This document shows, one piece after another, positions 1-12,000 of a stretch of DNA of 64,000 nucleotides; within the stretch, counting starts at the first letter, position 1, and every line of letters begins with the position of its first letter. Location of the stretch: NCBI RefSeq assembly GCF_900106995.1, contig NZ_FNOK01000055.1:1-64000 (forward strand). Direction: 5' to 3'. Below the pieces are notes generated by a model. It ran no database searches. It saw nothing but the letters and a program-made list of their open reading frames with translations, and had not been told where the DNA came from. The stretch is from Saccharopolyspora shandongensis (GTDB lineage: Bacteria; Actinomycetota; Actinomycetes; Mycobacteriales; Pseudonocardiaceae). A program made the position numbers and the translations under genes.

Positions 1-3000
1 CTCCGGTGGGTCGCGGACGGACTGCGCGCGCGGGCAGAGCAGAACAAGCTCCCCGGTGGCGCGCCGCCGGAGGCAGGAGCCGGGTCGTCGCTGGCTGAGG
101 AAGACCAAGGACTGTTCGACGCGATCATGGCATCCTGGCCGTCCTCCGACGTGCCGAAGTACACGTTGGCTGGATTCCGCGACAGGTTCGCAGGGTTCGA
201 CAATGCGCTGGTCTTGCAGGCAAAAGCGTTGGGACTGGGACCCAACGATCAGCCCGGCGGGCGAGGCATGACCAATTACCCGCTCGCTTATCTGGGTAAC
301 GACCTGGTGGCGATGAGACGGGTCGAAATTGGGCTACGCCAGTCAGGACCCGGCGACGGTGCGCGGGCGCTGGTGTTCGCACCGGACACGCACAAGGGAT
401 TCATCCTGGAGGGGCGCGGCAACGACTTCCAGATTTCCCGCATGCACGACGGATCCCAGGCGCGACCTGGCGATCTGGTTGGTGCCGGGCCGCTGTTCGG
501 GGTGGCCTACATGCCTGACGGCAGGCTGCTCTTCGGCCGTCAGGCCGCATTGACGGACCAGCAGGTTTCCCGGCTCGCCGAGGAATACGCGGATATTCCG
601 CCGACCGTAGACGCGGACCCGCTGGCGATATTGAGCCTGACGATGATGGAGGATGTGCAGGCGGCCGTCGGGCACCTACCAGCTGACTCGGCCAAGCGAT
701 GGACGCTGGAGCCCACTCCGGTCGGCTCGGGGCCGGGTGCTTTCTCCCAGGTCCGAGACCTGCTCAGGCTGCGGGGTGAGGGCGCGACCGCGGTGCTGAT
801 AGACAAAGCCGGGCGCCAGGCTTTCGCGATGCGGCGCGTGGGTGACAGCGACGTCCACGTCTGGCGGTTCCACAGCGGCATGTCGTACGACATGACCGGC
901 GCCAATGCTCCCATTGGCGCCGGCAACTCTGTAGCCGCCATCGCGATGGACGCGGACGGTTCGCCGCTTATCGGCGATCAGGATGTCGCCACGGTGAGTG
1001 AGGATCGGGCGGCGAGGTTCGAGGAGCTGCGGAGCGAGCTGCCGAAGCCTGCACAGTTCAGTTACGGCGACGCTCGCCGGTTCGTGCGGCCCGGCGCGGC
1101 CGAACTCGCTTTGGTGCTAGAGGACGAGATCCGCCAGGCGCGGATCGGTGAGCCGTCTCAGCTTGGCCAGAGCATGTGGACCGCGCCGGTCGTCATGGGC
1201 GGGACGTTGAACGGCGTCATCGAAGCGGTGCGTGCGGATAAAGGCGGCGCCGCGACCGCGATCGTGCTGGACGGCGAATCGCGTGAGGCCTACGTCGTGG
1301 CGCGCCAACCGGGCGGTGCCAATAACGTGGCGGTGTGGCGGGCCGACGGACACGAGGTCGATCGCGCCACGCTGGGTGATCTGGGCAGGATCTTGGTGGT
1401 CGGCAAGCGGTCTGACGGATCGGTCTTCCCGCCCAGCTTGCCGGGCCTGACCTGGGACAGCTGGCTGCAGGTGCGCGAAGCGGTCCAGCAGAAGGTCGAC
1501 TGGCCCAGCGCGCTCGCCCAAGGCATCTCGTCCAACGACCTGACGTTCGCCGCGGCCAACCAGGTGCGCAAGGATCCGGCGCGGACGCCGTCCGAGGTGG
1601 TCCAGCGGATCGCCGGCGACCTGGGAATCGGCTCGCAGGACGGGGCCGCGTCCGGGGCGAAGTCGAGGGCGGTGCCGTCGCAGGCGTGGACCCCACAGCG
1701 GGTTGTCCGCGAAGCTAACGCCGCTGCGATGCCGGTGCGCGCCCTGCACGAGATCTCGGACCCGCTGGAGCGGGATCTGCTGCGGCTGGCGCAGGTGATC
1801 GTCGACAGCGTCCACCTTTTCACCAGACCGAACGAGCACCTGCGTGGCCCGCTGGCCTACCTTGTTGCTCAACAGCTCATCGTGCGTGGCATCGACGCGG
1901 CCAGCATCCTGGCCATTCGCAACACCTCGCAGGCGATCGGACGTCAGCTCGGGACCGCCCGGCCGGCGACCAAGCCGTTGTCATGGCCGGACACGAACTG
2001 GGGCCAGCTGTACAAGGTGAGCGAGCTGGAACTGCGTCGAGCCTTGCCGCGGGTGCAGGTGCGACCCGACAGCTCGGTGCCCGGCGCGTTTCTGGCCGAG
2101 GTGCTGAGCGAGGCAAGGCGCCTGGCCATGACTCCTGCCGAGCGATACCCCGGGCAGTCCGGAAAGGAGGCCGTTGACGGCGCCCTGGAACGACTGCGGG
2201 AGAGGCGGAAGCAACCAGAACTCCCCGGGAGCGAGTCTGCGCGACCGTCGTGGGTGAGCCCGATACCGAAGGCGACTGCGAAATATGCCGAGGCACCGGC
2301 AGCTCTCGACATTCTGCGCTGGGTAAGCGACTTCGAGCGGCTGAAGCAGGATGATCTGCGGTATTCCGAGGCGCTCAGCGCTGTCGTGTGGCTGCTGCAT
2401 ATCGATGCCGACAGGGGCCGGGTCGCGCGGGACGCCGAAAAGGTCGTCGCCGGCCTGGGCATGAGCAGTGACGGGACCCGTTCGTACACCATGCGCACGA
2501 GTTCGGGCGCGGAGGTGCAGACCGTCGAGGACATGACCACTCTGGCAGCGTCGATGGAGTTCTACGCGGCGGAAATGCAGGAGGCGCGACGGATCTTTGA
2601 CGAGGTCGATATCCGTGGTGTCGACGACGGCGCCCCCTACCGCGACCTCCGCAGCTATGACGCGGAGTCTCGGGCCGCCATCGCTTTGATCGCCGACAGC
2701 GTAAAGAGGCGGCACAATCCGGATCTGGGGGCCAACGTTGGACCGCTGGGCGCGCATGCTCGGTATCCGCACCGGGAACCGGTGCTCCTGAGCCAGATCT
2801 CGGGGACGTTGCGTCCGGAATTGGCTCTCGAGCACCGGTTCCGTCCTGGGCTCGGCGGCGGTGCCACCACGCCAGAGAACGCGCCGGGCCGGGCCAATGT
2901 CCGGCAGACGGTGGACGACGTGTTGGACGAGCTTCGGTCGGCCATCGACACCGAGTTGGAGGCAGCGGAAGTCGCGTTGAGCGAGCTACCCGGTCGGGAT

Positions 3001-6000
3001 GACTTGGTAGCGGATGCGATGGGGGTGCTGGCCGAGTTTGCCCCGTTGTTGAGCGACGAGCAGCGGGAGTGGTTGGCTCCGCTGGTTGCTGCGGACCTGA
3101 TGGACCCAGAGACCGGCAACGAGACGACAGACCAGGTGAGGGCCTGGTTCGGTGCGGAGTCTGACCTGCGGGCGGACGACGTGTTGGCTGAGCTTCGGAA
3201 GGCCATCGACACCAACTTGGAGGCGGCGGAAGTCGCGTTGAGCGAGCTACCCGGTCGGGATGGCCTGGTAGCGGAGGCGATGGGGGTGCTGGCCGAGTCG
3301 GCCCCGTTGTTGAGGCCCGAGCAGCGGGAGTGGTTGGCTCCGCTGGTTGCTGCGGACCTGATGGACCCAGCGACCGGCAACGAGACGACGAGGCAGGCGA
3401 GTGCCTTGTTCGGCGCGGAGTCTGACCTGCGGGCGGCCTGGCCGGAGGAGCGGCTGAAGGCGGAGGCCGCGATCCAGAGCCCGACCGAGGAAGCGTTGCG
3501 TAGCGCGGACAAGCTGATCGCCGCGGCGTTCGACACGGGTGAGATCAGTGATGCCGACAAGCGTGACGAGGAGCTGGCCGGGGCTATCCGGACGATGATC
3601 GCCACCGCGACGAGCAGCGGGAGTTGGGCTGCCGGGTTGCAGGTGGCGGACGAGATCGCCGCGGACCGCGGCAGCATGGCGCTTGAGTGGACGCAGGACC
3701 GCCTCGATGTCGAGGGGTACGTGGCGTCGATGGCGCTGGACGAACTGGGCGACCCCGAGCACGTGGCACGGCTGCGGGAGCAGGCGCTGGATCTGGCGTT
3801 GTCGTCGATCAATCCGTTGCCGAAGATCAGTGGTTTCCGGCAGCTCAGCAGTTCACCGGTGGAGGCGGCTCGCGACGTTCTCGCGTGGCGGATGCACCAG
3901 GCGGGCGGGCCCAGCACGGCCAGTCTCGGCGAGGGCGAGGCTTTGGCCGCCCAGATCGGTAGCGGGCCGGGTCTGCGCTGGACGCCGCTGCATGTCGAGC
4001 TGGCGGCGGCCGGACTGCGCGCCGACCCCGAACAGTCCGCCCCCGCATTCGCGGCCGTCGTCACGAACAGCAGTTCCGTGCGCACACAGGTGCGCGGCTA
4101 CGACGTGATGGACATCGCGCAGGTGACTGCGGCGATCACGGCAAGCAGCGGGAACACCATCGAAGAGGCTGTGGTCGCCGCAGCGTTGGTGCGGCGGCTC
4201 GGCATCGAGCCGCTGAGTCCGGACATGGTCGCCGCCCTCTACGCCGACGCTGGCGCGCCGCGAGGGCAGGTCATGCCCGACTCGGCGGCCACGTACTTCA
4301 GCAGCGTCGAATTCGCCCGCAACGGTTACGACCCCGAACAGATCGCCTGGCTGGTCAATCACCTCGAACACCAAGCCGAGGGTCGTCTCAGCCTGGACCA
4401 AATCGCCGACTACCTGGCCGCGGAAACGAGGACGGAGCCGTGGTCGGGCAAGAAATTCGATGCATTCCGCGAGCAGCCCCGTGGCGCGGTCGATCCGGCC
4501 GTGCGGGAGGCAGCGAATCAGCACAGCCCGGAGATGCTGGCCCGCCACCGGTATTCGCAGGACGACGTGGCCACGGCGCTGCAGAACGCCATCGACGCCA
4601 GCGCCGATGTAGTCGAACCGGAAGCGTTGTCCAGGCACGTCGCCCGCGCGCTCGGCACGGAGAAATGGACCTGGGAGAAGTTCGAGCAGGTGCGCGCCGC
4701 GGCGCCGTCAGAGGCCGATCTCGATCGTGAGCTGATCGGGATCGTCCAGTGGCATGTCGGAACCGCCGAAGTGTTCGGTGCCAAGTTCGGTGCCGACTTC
4801 GAGTTCACCGCTGTCGCCGCTGTCGTGCAGGCGGTCTGGGAGCAGGAAGGCCGCGAGGTGTCCATCGGGCGCATCGCGGAGAACATCTCCCGCGAGCTCC
4901 GGTTGGGCGGGGGGAACCGGCAGCAGTTCGACGAGCAACTGGCGGAGGCGCCGTCGCTGGCTTCGGTCAGTGCGGACACCGACGCGGAGGTGTTGCGGGC
5001 CGTCGATATGCAGCTGCTCCGCGAGGACGGCATCAACCTCGACGACATGGCACGGGTCGTTGAGCAGGTCCAGCTCAGGACCGAGTGGGACATTCGCTAC
5101 GCGCCGATGATGGCGCTGGTGATGGGCGTCGAAGCGTGGACACGCACAGGCTTCGCCCGCGATCTCGCGCACGCGCCAGAGCTTGCTGACATTCCGCCGG
5201 ACTTCCGGCCGTCGATCGCCGCGGAAGATCGGGAGTGGCTGCTTGAACAGGGCCTCGACCCGGACGACGTGATCCGGGTGGCCGACCGCATCGTCGAGAG
5301 GAGCGATAACAGCGTCAGCGCGGGGTTTGTGACGGACAACATCATCCGGTCCTTCAAGACCGCTGCGCCGCCGCCATCCTCATCCGCTGACGGTGAGCCT
5401 GGCCCGAATCGGCGTCTGTTCACCCGCCAGGTGCTCAGCGACGAAATCCACGCCAGCGGCGAGAGGCCTGCGGTCGAGGCCCGCACCGTGACTGCGGTGC
5501 AGGCATTGTTCGACTCGTACCTGCTCGAACTGCACGAGCTGGATCCGGAGGCGGTGGCCTCTGTCGTGAAGACGGAGGCGGCGGCCAACGACATGTCCGT
5601 GGTGCAGGCCGCCAGGTGGATCGCCAACGACAGCGGTCTCGTCCGTAGCTTCACCCCGTTGCACCGCCGGCATGTCACCGGCGCCCGGGTGGCGGAGGTC
5701 AAGGCGGAGGCCGACCGGTCCGCCGACCTGTTCGCGGAGATCGACGCTGACCTGCGAGAAATCGACCCCGTGTCGCTCGACAAGGCCGAAGACACGGCGG
5801 AAGCCAGCGCGCGTGCGATTCGGACGGCCTGGGACCGGGCTCAGCAGCGGCTGACCGACGCGTTGGCCAACCTGAACGTTGAGCGGGTCCGGCTCGCTGA
5901 CCTGCGTGTGGAGATCGATCAGATCCCCGCGGGCACGCTGCCGCCACAGGACTCGGACGAGCGTCTTGCCCGGTCCGCGGCGGCGGTGGAGCGGGCGCAG

Positions 6001-9000
6001 CGACTCGTGCGGGAAGCCTCGGACGTTGTGTCCGCCACCCATCTCTCGTGGCAGGTGACCGACGCCGGGCTCGCACAGCTGCGAGAAGCCCGTGCCGAGC
6101 TCATCGACCAGAGCGAGACCGTCCGCGGCGAGGCCGAGAGCCTGGTGGACAGGGTCCGCGCCGGGTCCCAGGAGGCGAGCCGCGTCGAAGCCGACGCGCG
6201 CGAGGCCGCGCAGACCTACCGCGCCAAGATCGCCGAAGCCGCGCAGGCTATCGAGACACTCACCTCCCCTGGTCTCGACGGGGAGCAGCGACGGGAAGCC
6301 GAGTCGCTGCTCTCGCGGGACCTCGACGATATGACCGAGCGGGACAACCGGATCGCCGAAGCGGCTGACCAGTCGGAGCTCCTGCACGACGAGGCCAAGG
6401 CCCTCGGCTCGGAGTTGCGCGAGCAGCACGAGACGCTGAACGCGGCCATCGAGAGGTACCAGACCGTTGCCACCGCCACCGCGGCGATGGCCAAGCAGGC
6501 AGCCGAGCTCCAGTTGCTCGCCATGAGTTCAATGCTGACCATCGAGAGCCTTAAGGGCGTCTCGTCGCTGGTCGACGCGGTGGCTGAGTACAGCGGAGCG
6601 GACCGTGCGGCCATCGAGTCGCAGATCCGCGAGATGAGCTTGGTCGAGCTCGCCGAGGCATTCACCAACCGGGAGCTGCCGATCCGGACCGCCACGGGCG
6701 ACCGGATCCTGGTCCCGGTGCAGGTCGAGCTGCACCAGCCGCCGGGTAGTGCCGTGCCGCCCACGCTGGCGCCCATCACGCTCGAGTCGAGCGGCACGGA
6801 GGACCGTGACGTCGACACTCAGGAGGCATCGGCCAGGGCGGTCTTGCGGATCCCGCTGGGGACGATCGAGCCGATCTCTGACTCCGACGCGTTCGTTCGT
6901 CCCCTGGTGTGGGTCGGACCGGCGGTGGACTCGCGCCATGACCTCGACTACACCGAAATCAACCTGGCCATGGAGGGCGACGGCGGCAGCCCGGCCATCG
7001 CGGCAACGATGGCCGTCCGGGTCGGGTCCGGCGCCGAGGGGCGGCGACCCGCGGTGGCGATCCTGGATGCGGGCCTGCGCGTGGCGCACATTACGCCGGT
7101 CAAAGCAGCCGAGGATGAGGACACCGTCGAGCTGACGCCGGAGGACATCGACCGCCTCGCCGGGAACGGCATCCGGCTGCCGAAGGAGATCACCGAGGCG
7201 ATCACCGCCGGGGAGCAAGTTCGTGTTGTCGGCTTGACCGAGGCGATTCGGCGCGAGGAGCACAAGGTCGAGTTCAACACGTCTCAGCTCGAAGGCGTCG
7301 AGCTCGCCGCGGGTGGCGGCCTGGCCGCCGGCGAGATTCTGGGGCTCGTGACCGGACTAATGGGCGGGCTCAACGTGGAAGGCGGGTTCGGTACCCACAA
7401 CGGCCCCTTCTCGATGGTCTACCTGGAGAACAAGCTGGCGGCGTTCTACGACCGGCTGGTCTACGAGGTGGGTGGCCACCGGGTAGCGGTGCCGGCGCAC
7501 GTGGCCATCCGTGCCGGCTTGCCTGTTCCCCGCCATTTGACGCAGTCGAAGGACATCGAGGTACCGCCCGAGAGCCGCGCCCCCGCCTTCCTGGTGGCGC
7601 CGGAAGAAGTGAAGGAGGTGCCCGAGCCGAAGGTCCGCGAGTTCGCCGAGATGGTCTCCGGGAGATTTGCACTTAGCCCACAGGGCAAGGCCGCCTTGTG
7701 GGAAGCCCTTGGCGGGCACCCCGACGCCGGCCGGGGCGAGCTTGCCGCGGTGAAGGCCACCGAGGCGATGCGCAGTGCGACGGCCGGTGAGTTCGCGTTC
7801 ACCTGGGCGGAGGCCGACGGCAGGGCACATCGGGTCGCGGTGCGCATCGAGACGGAGGTGCCCGACAGTTTCCAGCCGTCTTCCGACCGCTCGAGGACCT
7901 GGGAGGACAACCGTCTGAACCTGCGTGGCCGCTTGAGTTCTGTCAACCGGTTCTTGCGGTTCGTCTTCGGGCTCTTCTCGTTCCTGAGGGGCAAGCCGAG
8001 CTCCTGGAACATGCCGAGCGTGGGCGTCAGCGCCAGTTTCAACGCGCGGCGCGCCAACATGCAGGGCTGGGCGACTGAGGACGCACGTGGGTACGTCGCG
8101 ACGAACCTCGTCGAAAGCTACGCGAACGTGCGGGTAGCGGGCGTACACACCTCCTGGCAGCTGCCGAACGTGGCACAGAGTTTGCTGGCCGGTGGCACGA
8201 TGATCGGCTCGGACGTGCGTGACCGCCGGGCCGCGCCGACGGCCGCTGACGCGCAACTGGCGGGCCTCACGCCTGGTGACTCGCTGTATCCACATGAGAC
8301 GGAGCGTGCGGAGCCCGGCGATGCGTCCGGTTCCCCGGACTCGCGGTCGTGGTCCAGGCCGAAGGCGTTCCGGAGGGTGCTGCGCAAGGACGAGTCCGGC
8401 ACCAAGCTTGAGCCCGCGCCGCAAGCCGTGCCGTCGCCGCGACAGGGAGTGTTCAGCGAGCGCATCGAAAACGCGGTCCTGCTGGTGGTGCCGGAGAGCA
8501 AGCTCGCCTGGGCGACCAAGCCGTTGCCCGCCAGTGAGGTCGAGGAGCGGACGTATCTCGGGTCGCTGCCGGACGGTGTCACCTTCCGCAGGCTCGAACC
8601 CAAGAAGGTGGGGAACTTCGCGTACCCGCAGACGGTGCGGGTCAGCCCCGCCGACCGGGCTGCCGCGGAGCTGTCGGGTGCTCGCTCGCTGGTTCCCGCC
8701 GACGGTGGACGGCCGGATGCGCCCCAGCACAAGCCGCCACGGCTGTTCAAGACGTGGTCGAGTCCCGAGGGGCTGAAGACCTTCAACGAGGTCCTGCCCG
8801 ACGGGACGACGACGGAGTACCGGTACGAAACACCTCCGCACAAGGGATCCGGCGACGCGGTGGGCCGACTGGTCGAAACGTTCGACAGCTACGGCGCTCA
8901 TCGAGTGGACGCCGACCTCGCGCTCAGTGGCCGGGCACAGAAGGTGCCCGAGGTGGCGACCGGCGGCCTGTGGTCGCGGTTGCTCACCAAGAAAGTCCAC

Positions 9001-12000
9001 ACCAGCGAGTTCGGCAACTACCGGCTGCTGAGCACGCAGAGTGCCAAGAACTCCCCTGAGTTGTACCGCTATGCCAGCCAGTTGCCGCTGATGGTCAGGT
9101 CGCGTTCCCGGGGATACCAACTGGGCGTGCGGATCCTGCTGTCGGTGATCAGTGTTATGCCCGGCAGCGCTGGGCGAGTACTGGGCAACCTGCTGGGGCT
9201 GTACAACAGGGACCTCGGAAAGACCGTGCTGAAGGCTCCGGGCCCGTTGCAGGTACTCCCGTACTCCGGTCCCACGGCGGTCTTCGCCGTCGACCGGAAA
9301 ACGACCTACGAGACGTCCAGCCGCGCGGTCAACTGGTTGATCAACAGCCGGCTGCCGGGTGGTCCGGCGATTTCGGTGGTGCCCAACGCCGCGGTGATCG
9401 TGATGCCGCTGGAGGACGCCATCAGCTTGTACGAGGCGGACGGCGAGGAGGTGCCGTCCGAGCTGTTCAAGGAGCTGGAGAAGCACCGGAAGAAGCAGGC
9501 GGATGCCCAGGAGACGGCAAAGGCGGAGCTCGAGCCTCATCGGGCTCGGATCAAGGAGTGGACCGACGCCGGTGTGACGGTCGCGACGATCGTGCGGCGG
9601 CTGCGTGACGATCACGACCTGTCGGAGTCGGTGTCGGAGTCGTCGGTTCGTCGTTGGATCGAGGCGTCCCCGGTACAAACCCTGCTGCCGGAGAACCCGG
9701 AAGACTACCGTTCGCACAACGGGACGATGGTGGAGTCGTCCGAAGTACACGGACGGCAGCCCCTTGCCGAGGTCGAGCGGGCACTCGATTTCCTGCAGGT
9801 GACCGATGCCGACTTCCGCGACAAGATCCTGCGGCCGATCGAGGAAGTGCTGGCCGAACCGGACGGGCATGTCACGTTGAGCGACGCCCTGGCGGGCAGG
9901 ACGACGGAGCAGGGCGCGGTGCTGTCGATCGTCAATCCGGCGAGCAAGGGCTGGCGGCGGCTGTTCGGGTTCCACGAAGTGGTCAACGTGCGGATCTCCG
10001 CGGAAAGGTCGGACCACGAGGACGAGGCGCCGGTGCGGCGTTCCCCGGTGATGCCGACGTCGATGGCCTCCGTCGCCTTCTCGATCGTGCTCACGTCGCT
10101 GACCAAGGCGAGGACCCTGGTGTTCGGCGGCGGTCCCCAGGTCGGCGGCGCGCACGCCGAACCGCGTCCCGGCGGGGGGGCGGACACGTTCGGCGGGGCC
10201 AGCACCGGACTCGTGGCGGTCCGCGAAAAGACGAAGGTGACCATCCTGGACGGCAGCGCCAAGGAGGAGCGCGGCGTCAGCACCACGCAAAAGCTCGTCG
10301 CGCGCACCGACGTGAAGGTGAAGTACACGCTGGAGTTCTCGCGGCACGAAAAGCCCAGCTTCTTGCTCAAGGCGATCACGCTGGGGCATGCGGTCGACAA
10401 GGACGTGCTGCCGCCGCGGGACGGTCGGCCGCAGGGTCCGGCGAAGCTGCGGAAGAAGTCGCCGCCGCCGGAGGAAGGCGGCAGCGCCCCGGTGTCGGTG
10501 CCGGCGACCGTGCTCGGGAAGGTGGGGCTGATTTCGCCGCAAGCCGGGTTCGCTCCGGCGCTGCAGCGCCCGGCACAGGGGCCCTCAGTGACCGTCCACG
10601 CCACGCTGCCGGACGGGGCGAGCCCTGTCTTGGAGGTCGGCGACGGCCTCTACAGCCTGGCCATCGGCGAGTACACCTCCAAAGCGTTCGAGTCGGTGTT
10701 GAAGGCGCAGCTGGGAAATGCTCCGCTGCCGCCGGGCGCGTTCGTAGCGGACCTGGTCAACAATGCTCCGCTGCGGCCGGGCGCGGTCACGGCAACGGAC
10801 CTGGAGAACGCGGCGGCCAAGGAATCGCGCTACACCGAGGAAGGCAGTGCCGGCCGGCTCGTGCTGGACATGCTCTCGCGCGGCAGCACGGTACGCGGCG
10901 GTATGCACGCCATGGCTCACAGCAAGGACCGCTACGGGGCCGAGAAGGTTGTGGTGCGACGGGGGTTGTTCCGCAAGAGCCGGATGGACGTCAGTGTCCA
11001 CGCCAAACCCATTCCTGCCGAGTTCACGCTGCTGAAGAAGGTGCCGCCGGAGGCGGGCGCGACGCTGGGCACGATCGACCAGCTCAGCAAACGGTTCGGC
11101 GAGTCCGCGGCCACGGCGGTGGGCGCGGCGGCGGGTTTGCGCGGCGAGGGAATGGGCGTCCGTTCGGAGGGTGAGGGTGCCGTCAACCCGAATGCCCGGG
11201 TTATCCCGGAGGGCAACGTGCTCGCCGAGCACGACACGCATTTCGTGTCTGATCGGGGGGCGACGAACTGGGGTAAGCGGAACGTCTACAACGACGAGAA
11301 GTACATATTCCGCGGTAGCTGGCAGTACTTCCTGTCGGTGAAGACCCGCCACCAGCGCAGTGTGACGCAGGTGGACGCGCACGACGACAGCATCGTCATG
11401 GCGACCGGTGATCTCGCACTGCGCCTCGGCATGACCGACCTGGGCCAGCTGTGGCAGCAGGAATCCGTCGTGGTGCCTGAGGGGGTCGTGGTCGGCAGCA
11501 CTCCCGGGCGAACCGGAGCGTTCATGCATGGCAAGGGCCAGCGGTACGAGCCGGCGCGGCCCGAGTTGCCTCAGGACGACCTGACCAGGGGCCGCAACCT
11601 GGACATCGGGCCCGGTGTGACCATGAACCAGGTGGTCGGCTACGTTGCCGGGCTGCCGGCGGCCTTGCGGCCTGCCACGTACACCTTCGCCCAGGACGTC
11701 GTTTTCACCGAGCCGCAACTGCGCGATGTGCTGACCATCGCCATCCAGCTCGACTGGCGCGGGCAGCAGGTGCGCAAGCTACTCGACACGATCTACCCCG
11801 GCGACAAGGTCGGCAAACACACGCAGCAGGAACGCGCCCACGCGATCGCCATGCGCGAGATTCCCCTTTACTCGGAGCAAGCGAGGCACTTCGGCCGCCG
11901 TCTGTACAACGATCTGCACGACGTCATCGTCTTCGACCTGGTGACCCGGGGCGAGAGCGCGGCGCTCGATCGCGCCAGGAACATCCGCCGGGATCTGGGC

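Noticed and set aside
127-129. ATG at 127 as the start of the giant gene
   Set aside because: The same frame is open back to base 1 without a stop, no ribosome-binding site precedes this ATG, and the codons before it have the same composition.
5689-6513. SMC or Rad50 ATPase suggested by the coiled coil
   Set aside because: No Walker A or B motif or ABC signature is seen on either side of the coiled coil.
7357-10542. Minus-strand frame of 1061 codons
   Set aside because: Antisense to the giant gene, Arg/His/Gln-rich, no recognisable motif; a composition shadow.
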